A DNA stretch of 64,000 nt from Bolinopsis microptera (Eukaryota; Ctenophora; Tentaculata; Lobata; Bolinopsidae). The translations under genes were made by a program, and so were the position numbers. The notes below the pieces were generated by a model. The model was not told the DNA's origin and did no database searches. It was given only the letters and a program-made list of their open reading frames with translations. The stretch spans positions 20,267,240 through 20,331,239 of the forward strand of contig NC_087074.1 in NCBI RefSeq assembly GCF_026151205.1, given 5' to 3'. Shown here one piece after another: positions 30,893 to 42,906 of the stretch (position 1 is the first letter of the stretch; each line of letters begins with the position of its first letter).

Positions 30893-32082
30893 GATTGTTT
30901 AATTAATTGTGTGTTATTCAATATTCATGCTGCTAATATTTATATACCTATTCAGCTGTTGAATTTTTGTTCTTTTTATTTGCTTAAGAGTAAAATGTAA
31001 CAAAAAACAGAATAAAGAAAAAGAGAAAAAAATTTACAACATATTCAGTTTTGGGATATGATAAAACTGCTGTATATTAGTTTTTATGTTCCGTTTTGTT
31101 AGTCACTATTACTAGTCAGTTGTTTTATTAATTGTGTGTTATTCAATATTCATGTTGCTAATATTTATATACTATTCAGCTGGTAAATTTTGCTCATTTT
31201 TATATTTGCTTAAGAATAAAATTTAACAAAAAATCAGAATAAAGAAAGAGGAAAAAAATTGGCAACGTATTCAGTTTTGGGATATGATTAAGCTGCTGGA
31301 TATTTGTTTTATGTTCCGTTTTGTTAGTCAGTTGTTTAATTAATTGTGTGTTATTCAATATTCATGTTGCTAATGTTTATATACTATTCAGCTGTTAAAT
31401 TTTTGCTTAAGAATAAAATTTAACAAAAAATCAGAATAAATAAAATGAGAAAAAAATTGTTGTTGACAACGTATTCAGTTTTGGGATGAGATAAAGCTGC
31501 TGTATATTAGTTTTTATGTTCCGTTTTATTAGTCAGTTTTTTATTAATTGCGTGAATATACGTTGTTCAATATTTATGTTGCTAATATTTATTAACTTGG
31601 GGACCCCAGGCTATTATATTTATATTCATAATCCGAATGGAAATTTGGCGGAATGACAGGCTGAGCTCTTTTTATTTTGTATTTGCTGGAGAGTTATATA
31701 AAATTAAACAAAAAATCAGAAAAAAAAGTTGACAACGTACTCAGTTTTTGGATATGATTATGATAAAGCTGCTGTATATTAATTAAATTATTATTAGTTT
31801 TTATGTTCCGTTTTGTTAGTCAGTTGTTTTATCAATTGTGTGTTATTCAATATTTATGTTGCCAATATTTGATATCTATATACTATTCAGCTGTTAAGTT
31901 TTTACTCTTTTTATTTGTTTAAGAGTAAAATTTTACAAAAAATCAGAATAAAGAAAAAGAGAAAAACAAATTTGACAACGTATTCAGTTTTGTGGGATGA
32001 GATAAAGCTGCTGTATATTAGTTTTTATGTTCCGTTTTGTTAGTCAGTTGTTTTATTATTTTTGTGTTAATCAATTCAGACA
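30893..32082. repeat. Satellite block (~212-bp family), third copy of the segment edge
   Basis: Five to six units. The portion from ~31390 matches 8240-8939 and 22600-23335, including the GGGGACCCC module at 31585. It leads into the complete GTGGCAC element. Confidence 0.85.
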
Positions 32083-32626
32083 ACCTTATAACGTAAATGT
32101 GGCACTGTGGCACTTGTGGCACTAACATGTGGCACTTGCGGCACTCACATGTGGCACTTGCGGCACTATCATATGTAGCCTGTGGCAATTGCGGCACTCA
32201 CATGTGGCACTTGCGGCACTATCATATGTAGCCTGTGGCAATTGCGGCACTCACATGTGGCACTTGCGGCACTATCATAAATGATAGTGCACATGTTACA
32301 AATGATAGTGCCGGAAGTGCCGCATGTTATATAAGATAGTGCCGCAAGTGCCACATGTGAGTGCCGCAATTGCCACAGGCTACATATGATAGTGCCACAA
32401 GTGCAACATGTGAGTGCCGCAAGTGCCGCATGTTACATATGAAAGTGCCACATGTGCCACATGTTAGTGCCGCAAGTGCCGCATGCTACATATGAAAGTG
32501 CCGCAAGTGCCACATGTTAGTGCCGCAAGTGCCACATGTGAGAGTTGCAAGTGCCGCATGTTACATATGAAAGTGCCACAAGTGCCACATGTTAGTGCCG
32601 CAAGTGCCACATTTACGTAATAAGGT
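32083..32626. mobile_element. Complete palindromic GTGGCAC-rich MITE
   Basis: The ends ACCTTATAACGTAAATGTGG and its near reverse complement (ending ...TTACGTAATAAGGT) form TIRs. The interior consists of GTGGCAC / TTGCGGCACT / ATCATATGTAGC blocks in one orientation up to the turn at ~32280 (ACTATCAT|ATGATAGT) and in the other orientation afterwards. No transposase is encoded. Truncated left halves of the same element sit at 8940 and 23336. Confidence 0.7.
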
Positions 32627-32736
32627 CGGCTCAGAAGTCTTTTTTCTTCGTAGGGGACAGTGGTCTTTACTACTAAGGAATAGATCAAAACCACTATAAG
32701 ATAGAGCATTGAAGCCCTGTGCTTACCCCGGTAAAG

Positions 32737-34315
32737 TTAATATGCGAAGAAAGCAAGGTTAAGCCTTGTCCTCTCCACATTTGGTAAAAAGTTTTGTTGC
32801 TTGAGTTGTATGAAACCGATGATCCTTGGTAATGAGAACTTGTCCACTATATCTGTCACACTGAGGTAGAAGGAGTCAAAGTATCCTCCTCGCTGGTAAG
32901 ACCATTTCGGGCACTGACCAATAAAGTGGTTCATTGTCTCCTCTTCCATGAGACAGTGTGGACAAGTTTTAGGGACCGTTGTCGGCTTGTACTTATTGAT
33001 GTGGTAGTTTAGTTCACAATGTCCCGTGAGGAATTGTGTTGCTCTTCTTGTGCTCTCTTTGCCAAGTTTCGGGATTGATCTGGCGAACTTTTGTCTCCAT
33101 ACTCGTTTAAAGTGAGTGTTGGGTAAAGTTCTCCATCTTTCCCTCATCTTCCGATGACTTATACTCCGCAGTGCTCCCTTCCATAATACTTCTGGTATTG
33201 GTAGTTGCACTTGAGCGGAGTCCAGATTTTCGGAGCCTTTTTTGGAAAAAGAGTCTGCCTTTTCGTTGCCATCGTAGCCTTTGTGAGCTGGTATCCATCG
33301 TAGTAGGACTTGATTGTCCATTGCTAGTTGGTTAAGCTCACTTGTAGCCGTGCTGGTGCTTTTAGGTTTGACTTTGATGTTGCTCATTGCCATTATTGTC
33401 ACCTGGCTATCGCAGTTTATGATTATTTTTCTAGTTTTGGTCCCAGATTCCCGTAATATTTTTGCCGCAGTGCCTACGGCAAAGGCTTCGGCCTGGAACT
33501 TGGAAGACGGTTGAGTTGATTCCTAGGTGGTATGACTCCTCACATGTGGATGTGTCGTTGTCCACAATGTACACTCCTGCTCCAACTTTTTCATTCATTT
33601 TGGAGCCGTCTGTGTAACATTGTATAGTATTGGTGTCATTCTCGATTACCTCATACTCAGAGAGTCGGGGAATTTCTGTGTTGAAACCAATGTCAACATT
33701 CAGTGATTTTGTCTGTTGATCTTGTCCTTCAGAGTTGAGACTGATAGCCTTTAGTAACTGTTCATTAAGTTTTGTGTGGGTGGTTAGGTTGCCCTTCTTG
33801 TTTACCATCGGCTCATATATCCACTGGTTGTTGGATTTGAGTCTGAGAGCTCCTTTTGCTGCTTCCTCTTCCATCACCAGATCAATAGGGATGATTCCGG
33901 TGATGATGTCTAGCGCTGCTCCAGGAGTCGATGGTAACCCTCCTGTTATGAGGATGTTCCCCAGCCGCTGTACACTGCTAAGGATTGTTAGGTTATGTTT
34001 TTTGGACACACCATTGAGCCAGATTGTCGCAGCGTATGTCAGAGAAGGTCTGACAACGGCTGTATAAATCCATTTCATGGTCTTGGGGGTGAACCCCCAT
34101 GTTGGTCCAATGGCTCTCCTGCATTGCATGAGTATGCCCTTAGCTTTTTTACATTGATTTTTGATGTGCTCATTCCACGTGAGTTTGCTATCGAGTGTTA
34201 CCCCTAGAAACTTAGTGGAATTTCGCATGCTAATTTCCGTTCCGTTCACTGTTAGAGGTTCTGAGAATTCCCATTTCCTCCTCCAAGTGAACATTACGGT
34301 GTGTGTTTTAAGTGT
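32737..34315 (-). pseudogene. I-group-like LINE: RT thumb, RNase H and zinc finger (3' half)
   Basis: Continuation of the LINE that begins at 38215. The segment 34315-33431 gives the region after the RT palm (KFLGVTLDSKLTWNEHI, VRPSLTYAATIW) and the start of an RNase H domain (CYTDGSK). A ~5-bp duplication (TTCCA twice, ~33500) shifts the frame. The RNase H continues in 33402-32737, with AEAF, NCDSQ and NEKAD giving the DEDD carboxylates. The C-terminal zinc-binding segment CPHCLMEEETMNHFIGQC follows. RNase H in LINEs is typical of the I group. The gene is split from its 5' half by the TIR transposon at 34320-36999 and is not functional. Confidence 0.8.
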
Positions 34316-34501
34316 ACTTGGACACGTTCATTGAAGTTTGAGGATATTGGTAAATTTCTAAAATAGCGTTTTCGACGATAGTGGCTTAATTTTAGCATCT
34401 ATTAATCTAGCGTGTTCATAAGTTCTGAACATTAGCCACGTGACCCATACTCCCATATGCACTGCTCAGAAATAAAATGTATTGCTTTTAGGCACTATAA
34501 T

Positions 34502-36940
34502 GTAAAAAATGTCACATTTTTGTGACATTGTTTACCATAGCTGCCCAATTATCATTCCTTGGTCTGAAATATAGTAGATTAGGTCAATCTAACAATTATG
34601 ATACAACATTGGTTAAAGGGCACGGATCGAACGGCTTTAAGGCAATATTTCGTAAACTTTGTCACACTCAGAATACGAGACCTCTTTTCTACTGTGAGGT
34701 GTCCTCAAAACCCTTTCAACTCATTATTTGATGGTTCTTCTGCCAATCATAGCCCTAAAATATGTTGTTTTGAAAAGTTAGCTAATACATGCACTTGGTT
34801 ATTGGGAAATGATGTAAATTCTGTCACATTATATGGAATTTGAAATTCTGGGTGAATTTCCGAAATCATTTATATCTGATTTTGGTTTGGAAGGCGGGAA
34901 AACTCTATATAAGGACGATACACGGATACAGTTTATTCAATTATAGGGCAGTTGATGTAAACATCGTCACAAAATGATACGACATCGTAAATAGGTTACA
35001 TTTTGCGGGGAAAATCTATATAAGGACGATACACGGATACAGTTTATTCAAGTATAGGGCAGTTGTTGTAAACATCGTCACAAAATGATACGACATCGTA
35101 AATAGGTTACATTTTGCGGGAAAACTCTATATAAGGACGATACACGGATACAGTTGATTCAGGTATAGGGCAGTTGATGTAAACATCGTCACAAAATGAT
35201 ACGACATCGTGAATAAGTTAAATTTTGCGGGAAAACTCTATATAAGGACGATACACGGCTACAGTTGATTCAAGTATAGGGCAGTTGATGTAAACATCGT
35301 CACAAAATGATAAGACATCATAAATAGGTTAAATTTGGAAACAATGATTATAGAATGAAATAGTCTGTGATTAACATATTACATACATTATAAAATGGGC
35401 AGGGGTTTTTATATTTCCTGTATCTCTGTATTAATCATTTCGGACTGTAATTAGGACTGTTCACGTGAAAGAAATTGTATCTAAATTTTACAATGACGTA
35501 CTCGTATGTGACGAAATTTACATTTCTTGACCCTATTTTGAAGAACCATACCTCGGTTAGAATTCAATGTTCTTCCAGGAATTATTGGTTGGTTATTGTT
35601 TAGCAAAATAGAACTCAAGTTTAACAATGCTGAGTTTAATTTTACTAAGTTACTGAAATGTGACGAAATTTACTTTTCCTGCCCCAACAGTATAATTTCA
35701 ATGTGATGAAAAATTGGCATGGGTTTCTATATTTCCTGTATAAATCCATTCTAACTATAATAAGGACTATTGGTAGGAAATAAAATCTATCTAAATTTTA
35801 AAATTACGTATGTGACGAAATTTACATTTCTTGCCCCTATTTTAAAGAACCATACCTCAGTTAAAATTCAATTTTCTTCCAGGAATTATTGGTTGGTTAT
35901 TTTTCAGCAAATCAGAACCCAAGTTTAACAATGCTGAGTTTGATATCACTAATTTACCGAAATGTGACGAAATTTACTTTTCCTGCCCCAACAGTATAAT
36001 TTCAATGTGATGAAAAATGGGCATGGGTTTCTATATTTCCTGTATAAATCCATTCTAGCTATAATAAGGGCAGTTGATATGAAAGAAAATCTATCTAACT
36101 AATGCTATGGCTGATGTGACGAAATTTACATTTCTTGCCCCTATTTTGAAGAATCATACCTCAATTAGTATATAATGTTACTTTATCACCATCACTATGT
36201 CGATAAATTAGTTATTTTGCCAACACGGAGCAAATAAAGTTATAATATTTTTTTTGTGACGAAATTTACAAATTTTTACCCTGTTCAGGTGTTGAAATTT
36301 TGCCAATGTTAACATATCACTGCCATATAATAATTTATATGACCGGGCGACCGGCGTATGGTTGAAATATTGTTAATTGATCCATAGTACGTAATATAGG
36401 GTGTTTAAGTTGGTATACTAATATTTACTCAATTTCACACATGTTGAGATATCATACAAATTTATGTGACTAAATTTACCTATTTCTGCCTTCTGTATTT
36501 GTATTTGCCTATAACAATGAAGTATGTGAACAATTCCAAACACATTCAGCTCACAAAATAATGCTAGACTATTCGGCATTTCTTGTCAGGATGTCATAAA
36601 CATCCCTCATATAAATTTCTTAAATGTGTGACGGAGTTTACATGGTGCTACCATTTAACGAAAAAAGTCGCTAAATATGTAGATAATAGTCATATGCAAC
36701 TATCCTATAAATTTGAAATTCGAAAATTTGGTCAAACACGGCAACAAGGGGTCCATATAAACTCTGTCACGTTTTTATAGTGTGACAAAGTTTACAACTC
36801 ACTGCCGGCCGCATTTAAGCGATATCTTATCGTCTGATAAAGATATCGTTATGCGACAAAGTTTATCTAGAGGATGAAACGATTATCCTAACCATTGAGG
36901 GTTTATATAGTTTTATAGTGTGACACATTTTACATCATCG
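34502..36940. promoter_or_regulatory. Oriented array of a TGTGACGAAATTTACA motif
   Basis: Right half: TGTGACNAARTTTAC copies near 35513, 35661, 35814, 35962, 36117, 36256, 36463, 36629, 36781, 36852 and 36918. Left half: the reverse complement (GTAAANNNNGTCACA) near 34502, 34652, 34814, 34958, 35069, 35180 and 35291. This head-out arrangement toward each end is what subterminal transposase-binding sites look like. Confidence 0.7.
34901..35340 (+). repeat. Four tandem 111-bp repeats, each with a TATA-Inr-like core
   Basis: Unit starts are 34901, 35012, 35123 and 35234. Each contains CTATATAAGGACGATACACG, then about 30 bp further a TCAATTATAGGGCAG-type start-site-like element, then GTAAACATCGTCACA. 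The TATA-to-initiator distance suits Pol II. No gene follows within the transposon. Confidence 0.75.
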
Positions 36941-36999
36941 TGCCATTTAGTAGGGTCACTAATATTTACCAATATCCTCAAACTTCAATGAACGTGTCC

Positions 37000-38215
37000 A
37001 CTTAGTTTCAGCCCGTTATCGGTACACCAGCTCATGATGGCTTCAAGACTTTTCTGCGTCATCTCCCTGAGATGATCTGCATCAAAGCCCTGATTTCCAC
37101 CTTTTGCCGGTCCCTCCAACGTGGCTAGTAATGCGAGGTCGTCCGCAAACCCTTGCAGGTCACATGGGATCTTGTCTCTGGTGTATGACAGGAGACTGTC
37201 GACCAGGTTCCATAAGAATGGTGACAGGATTCCACCTTGCGGACAGCCTTTTCTAATGACGATGGATTTCTTGCATCCGTTTAGTTCCACGTTTGTGGTC
37301 CTATTTTGGAGTAGAGACATAATCCATTTATTGACTGACGATGACTCACATTTCCGGTTCAGGGCCTTCTCTATAGATTTGAATGCTACATTGTCGAAGG
37401 CCCTTTTGACGTCTAAAAACGTTCCTAGAGCCATACCGGAGCTTATGATTGTTCGTTCTATTTTGTGTACTATTTTGTGTAAAGCTGTCTCAGTTGAGGC
37501 ACCTTTCACAAATCCGTATTGTTTTTTGTTAAGCTTTGAGTATATCTTAAGGTCTACCTCCATATGCCACAACACTATACGTTCCATCCACTTGAGTGGT
37601 ACTGGAGCCAGGGTGATGGTTCTCAGTTCTGTAGGATTTAGGGTTATAGTAGTCAGTTTTCCCCGGTTTTGGTAGGAAAATACCTGTCGAGTTGCGCCAA
37701 CTGTCAGGAACGTATCCACTTTCAAAGCTTGCCTTTGCTAGTTTTGTGAAGGCATCGCTTATGAGTGGTAGTCCCTTCTGTAGCATTATTTGGCGAACTC
37801 CGTCAGGTCCACTGGCTTTTAAACCGTAAAATTCTTGTACTGACTTCTCAACTCTACCTCTGGAGAAGATAGTGTTGGATGTCCATTTATTGGTACTAAC
37901 TGCCGGAGTCTCTACGGCAGTCGGATTGTTGTTTTGGTCCTGCTGAGATCCTGGTGTCGTGGCGAAGTGGGCGTCCACCATGACTGCCAGTGTTTCAGCT
38001 GGGGATACTGTAAGATTGCCACCAGGCTTTCTCACTGTCCCCAATCGGGAAGTTTTGTTGTTTTTCATAATCGCAGATATTCTCTTTGAACATGACTTTG
38101 CTTCCATGTTCTTACAGAATTCCTTGAATTTGGATGATTCAGTGCGTCCTATTAGTCTGTTGTACTCCGCTTGGTGAGAGCGTAGTTCAGACCATTCTTT
38201 GACTCAGAAGTCACA
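37000..38215 (-). pseudogene. I-group-like LINE: reverse transcriptase (5' half), frameshifted
   Basis: 5'-truncated near 38215, with no endonuclease. The first frame (38215-~37620) has the pre-palm region including KASGPDGVRQIMLQKG and FLPKPGKTDYYNPKSYR. A frameshift near 37620 moves the reading to the second frame. That frame has RT motif A FLDVKRAFDNV, motif B KGCPQGGILSPFLW and motif C GFADDLALLA, and ends at the transposon boundary (37003). The order and motif types place it in the RNase H-containing LINE group. At least two frameshifts plus the insertion make it dead. Confidence 0.8.
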
Positions 38216-39213
38216 AGGGGGTTAAATAATAGGAGACAAAGAAGGGCTAAAATTGGTTTTTAATTATAAGCTTTCTTTCTCAAACTCTCTTACAAATAAT
38301 TAATTCAAAAATTAAATCTCTGGTACACCCACGGAATTCCGATTCGTACTCATCACTACTCAGACCAGATTTTTAATTTAAACATCTCGGTCATCACTAT
38401 GTAACTATTATAAATAACTAAGTTGAAAACGGGTTTACAAAAGAAATTAATGTTCCCAATTAAATCTAGGTACATAAATATAATCAATAATCATCATCAC
38501 TCAGTTAAACAAAAAATTTCAGTTAAACAAAAATTTCAATTTTATGCCATTTATTACAGATTAAACAAGTTTACAATAAATCAATTTGATATTTAACGGA
38601 ATCCTAATTCAATGTGCAGTATGGTTGTCACTCTTTAAATAGATTAGATATAGGTTGACGGGGCAAAGGAGTGTGCGTGCTGTTCGCTATTGCTCACACC
38701 AAACGGCAACCTAGTAAATGTTTTGTATGAACACCGGTCTCCATAACGATACAAAATTAGGATTGTAGAATTTATTGTATAACTATTAGTGCAGTGGAGG
38801 TAGCGGTGTGGTGCATTAATAGAGTGACAGCCTACTGATTTAGAGTTGTTTTTAAGTGAGCATAATGGGTGTATTTTTAGATCTAATGGCAACTTTAAAA
38901 TTTCTTTTAATCATTTATTAAATATCAGTTTAAAAATATATAAATCTGGAATCTGTTCACTCTGTGAACCAGTCCTATAAAAATTTCAAAAACCCTCCTA
39001 AATTAAATATTAAAAACGTCTCAGTAATGGAAATAGTCATACAATTAAAAATTAACCAAATTCTTAATATCTACCTAAGAGAAAAATACCTACCTAAGTC
39101 AATTTCTACCTGTAATACACTAAATATTAGGTTAAATACATAGGTGGTGGAGTCAGCACACATTTACCAAAATCAAAATTGTTCAATAGGAGGAGCCTGT
39201 GGGCCGAGATCAC
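38216..39213. other. A+T-rich non-coding stretch
   Basis: No gene is recognised. On the minus strand it follows the LINE C-terminal fragment at 39214-39440 and may be that element's long 3' UTR. Confidence 0.4.
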
Positions 39214-39440
39214 TGGATTAAATTTGATGAAGGGGATTGTTTTCAAATGACAGCTGCATTATGTCATAATCGCTTGTGGTCCATGCCGAATCATTATAAG
39301 CATGTTGCAGCTTTAGAAGTGCCTTTTTCAGGCGACTTTTAGCAAGGCTAATCTTGTAGGAGTAGTCAAAGAGCTTAAGTTTAGGTGCAATTGTGTTCCA
39401 AATTTTGGTGGAGAGACTCAGTTCATAGATTTGAATTTAT
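39214..39440 (-). pseudogene. C-terminal end of a LINE ORF2 (fragment)
   Basis: A minus-strand frame of about 70 codons reads YELSLSTKIWNTIAPKLKLF, continues with LAKSRLKKALLKLQ, and stops after NNPLHQI. The W-N and the FK..L..L-like helix match the usual C-terminus of CR1/Jockey-type RT proteins. Upstream the frame is closed, so only the end is left. Confidence 0.4.
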
Positions 39441-39604
39441 TTATCGTAATATAGTCATGGTATCTCGAATGAAAGTAATAAAAAACCCATCTTCAAATTA
39501 AAAACAAAAATCAAAATAACTGCTATATTATTAATAACAATAATAATAACTATCTTAACATGTCTCAGCAGTAAGCGTGCCTCTCTTTGCTTAAACTCAC
39601 TGTA

Positions 39605-42600
39605 TCATCCAGCACTACATTCCCCGACTGTGTCCTCTGTCTGTGCTCCTTGTCGTCCTGTACCAGGTCCCCGGACTGTGCCCTCTGTCTGTGCTCCTTG
39701 TCGTCCTGTACCAGGTCCCCCGACTGTGTCCTCTGTCTGTGCTCCTTGTCGTCCTGTACCAGGTCCCCGGACTGTGTCCTCTGTCTGTGCTCCTTGTCGT
39801 CCTGTACCAGGTCCCCGGACTGTGTCCTCTGTCTGTGCTCCTTGTCGTCCTGTACCAGGTCCCCGGACTGAGTCCTCTGTCTGTGCTCCTTGTCGTCCTG
39901 TACCAGGTCCCCGGACTGACGGACTGTGTCTGTGCTCCTTGTCGTCCTGTACCAGGTCCCCGGACTGTGTCCTCTGTCTGTGCTCCTTGTCGTCCTGTAC
40001 CAGGTCCCCGGACTGTGCCCTCTGTCTGCGCTCCTTGTCGTCCTGTACCAGGTCCCCGGACTGTGTCCTCTGTCTGTGCTCCTTGTCGTCCTGTACCAGG
40101 TCCCCGGACTGTGTCCTCTGTCTGTGCTCCTTGTCGTCCTGTACCAGGTCCCCCGACTGTGCCCTCTGTCTGTGCTCCTTGTCGTCCTGTACCAGGTCCC
40201 CGGACTGTGTCCTCTGTCTGTGCTCCTTGTCGTCCAGCACTACATTCCCCGACTGTGTCCTCTGTCTGTGCTCCTTGTCGTCCTGTACCAGGTCCCCGGA
40301 CTGTGTCCTCTGTCTGTGCTCCTTGTCGTCCTGTACCAGGTCCCCGGACTGTGTCCTCTGTCTGTGCTCCTTGTCGTCCTGTACCAGGTCCCCGGACTGT
40401 GCCCTCTGTCTGTGCTCCTTGTCGTCCTGTACCAGGTCCCCGGACTGACGGACTGTGTCTGTGCTCCTTGTCGTCCTGTACCAGGTCCCCGGACTGTGTC
40501 CTCTGTCTGTGCTCCTTGTCGTCCTGTACCAGGTCCCCGGACTGTGTCCTCTGTCTGTGCTCCTTGTCGTCCTGTACCAGGTCCCCGGACTGTGTCCTCT
40601 GTCTGTGCTCCTTGTCGTCCTGTACCAGGTCCCCGGACTGTGTCCTCTGTCTGTGCTCCTTGTCGTCCTGTACCAGGTCCCCGGACTGTGCCCTCTGTCT
40701 GTGCTCCTTGTCGTCCTGTACCAGGTCCCCGGACTGACGGACTGTGTCTGTGCTCCTTGTCGTCCTGTACCAGGTCCCCGGACTGTGTCCTCTGTCTGTG
40801 CTCCTTGTCGTCCTGTACCAGGTCCCCGGACTGTGCCCTCTGTCTGTGCTCCTTGTCGTCCTGTACCAGGTCCCCGGACTGACGGACTGTGTCTGTGCTC
40901 CTTGTCGTCCTGTACCAGGTCCCCGGACTGTGTCCTCTGTCTGTGCTCCTTGTCGTCCTGTACCAGGTCCCCGGACTGTGCCCTCTGTCTGTGCTCCTTG
41001 TCGTCCTGTACCAGGTCCCCGGACTGTGTCCTCTGTCTGTGCTCCTTGTCGTCCTGTACCAGGTCCCCGGACTGTGTCCTCTGTCTGTGCTCCTTGTCGT
41101 CCTGTACCAGGTCCCCGGACTGTGCCCTCTGTCTGCGCTCCTTGTCGTCCTGTACCAGGTCCCCGGACTGTGCCCTCTGTCTGTGCTCCTTGTCGTCCTG
41201 TACCAGGTCCCCGGACTGTGTCCTCTGTCTGTGCTCCTTGTCGTCCTGTACCAGGTCCCCGGACTGTGTCCTCTGTCTGTGCTCCTTGTCGTCCAGCACT
41301 ACATTCCCCGACTGTGTCCTCTGTCTGTGCTCCTTGTCGTCCTGTACCAGGTCCCCGGACTGTGCCCTCTGTCTGTGCTCCTTGTCGTCCTGTACCAGGT
41401 CCCCGGACTGACGGACTGTGTCTGTGCTCCTTGTCGTCCTGTACCAGGTCCCCGGACTGTGTCCTCTGTCTATGCTCCTTGTCGTCCTGTACCAGGTCCC
41501 CGGACTGTGCCCTCTGTCTGTGCTCCTTGTCGTCCTGTACCAGGTCCCCGGACTGTGTCCTCTGTCTGTGCTCCTTGTCGTCCTGTACCAGGTCCCCGGA
41601 CTGTGTCCTCTGTCTGTGCTCCTTGTCGTCCAGCACTACATTCCCCGGACTGTGTCCTCTGTCTGTGCTCCTTGTCGTCCAGCACTACATCCCCCGGACT
41701 GTGCCCTCTGTCTGTGCTCCTTGTCGTCCACCACTACATTCCCCGGACTGTGCCCTCTGTCTGTGCTCCTTGTCGTCCTGTACCAGGTCCCCGGACTGTG
41801 CCCTCTGTCTGTGCTCCTTGTCGTCCTGTACCAGGTCCCCGGACTGTGCCCTCTGTCTGTGCTCCTTGTCGTCCTGTACCAGGTCCCCGGACTGTGTCCT
41901 CTGTCTGTGCTCCTTGTCGTCCTGTACCAGGTCCCCGGACTGTGCCCTCTGTCTGTGCTCCTTGTCGTCCTGTACCAGGTCCCCGGACTGTGTCCTCTGT
42001 CTGTGCTCCTTGTCGTCCTGTACCAGGTCCCCGGACTGTGCCCTCTGTCTGCGCTCCTTGTCGTCCAGTACCAGGTCCCCGGACTGTGCCCTCTGTCTGC
42101 GCTCCTTGTCGTCCTGTACCAGGTCCCCGGACTGTGTCCTCTGTCTGTGCTCCTTGTCGTCCTGTACCAGGTCCCCGGACTGTGTCCTCTGTCTGTGCTC
42201 CTTGTCGTCCTGTACCAGGTCCCCGGACTGTGTCCTCTGTCTGTGCTCCTTGTCGTCCTGTACCAGGTCCCCGGACTGTGCCCTCTGTCTGTGCTCCTTG
42301 TCGTCCTGTACCAGGTCCCCGGACTGTGCCCTCTGTCTGTGCTCCTTGTCGTCCTGTACCAGGTCCCCGGACTGTGTCCTCTGTCTGTGCTCCTTGTCGT
42401 CCTGTACCAGGTCCCCGGACTGTGCCCTCTGTCTGCGCTCCTTGTCGTCCTGTACCAGGTCCCCGGACTGTGCCCTCTGTCTGTGCTCCTTGTCGTCCTG
42501 TACCAGGTCCCCGGACTGTGTCCTCTGTCTGTGCTCCTTGTCGTCCTGTACCAGGTCCCCGGACTGTGTCCTCTGTCTGTGCTCCTTGTCGTCCAGCACT

Positions 42601-42787
42601 ACATTCCCCGACTGTGTCCTCTGTCTGTGCTCCTTGTCGTCCTGTACCAGGTCCCCGGACTGTGCCCTCTGTCTGTGCTCCTTGTCGTCCTGTACCAGGT
42701 CCCCGGACTGACGGACTGTGTCTGTGCTCCTTGTCGTCCTGTACCAGGTCCCCGGACTGTGTCCTCTGTCTATGCTCCTTGTCGTCC
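39605..42787. repeat. 48-bp minisatellite, left block (~66 units), open in six frames
   Basis: The unit reads GTCCTGTACCAGGTCCCCGG, ACTGTGTCCTCTGTCTGTGC, TCCTTGTC. Variants: T/C in GTGTCC/GTGCCC; TG/CG in CTGTGCTCC; a CAGCACTACATTCCCC form replacing TGTACCAGGTCCCCGG; and an 8-bp ACGGACTG insertion at unit ends (39918, 40447, 40736, 40881, 41410, 42710). No frame on either strand has a stop because 48 is 3 x 16. A higher-order period of ~1.30 kb is visible (41411 and 42711 start matching blocks). Confidence 0.95.
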
Positions 42788-42906
42788 TGTTATATTTCTT
42801 GTTTATTTGTTTCAGTTATTTTAATACTAATGTTTATAATGTTTCAGAATGTTTTAACCTCAGTGTGATTAAGTCTAAATGAACAAAGAGTTTTACTTAT
42901 ACTTCA
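42788..42906 (+). repeat. 5' LTR
   Basis: 119 bp, TG...CA ends, identical to the 3' LTR. Contains TTTATAATG (~42832), a possible weak TATA, and ATGAACAAAGAG near the 3' end. Confidence 0.85.

Larger units (their letters stand above)
34320..36999. mobile_element. 2.68-kb non-autonomous DNA transposon with 36-bp TIRs and 4-bp TSD
   Basis: TIRs starting GGACACGTTCATTGAAG occupy 34320-34355 and (inverted) 36964-36999, identical over 36 bp. The flanking ACTT (34316-34319 and 37000-37003) is a 4-bp target duplication. Removing the element plus one ACTT leaves the LINE RT frame continuous, which independently proves the boundaries. There is no transposase. The interior holds a 111-bp tandem repeat (34901-35340) and about 18 copies of a ~16-bp motif whose orientation flips at ~35.4 kb. 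4-bp duplications are known for several superfamilies (for example Sola and Chapaev); the family is not assigned. Confidence 0.9.

Noticed and set aside
42788-42800. A 5-bp target duplication for the LTR element
   Set aside because: Left flank ends GTCGTCC and right flank starts ACCAGG; apart from the ambiguous TGT there is no repeated sequence, so no TSD can be claimed.
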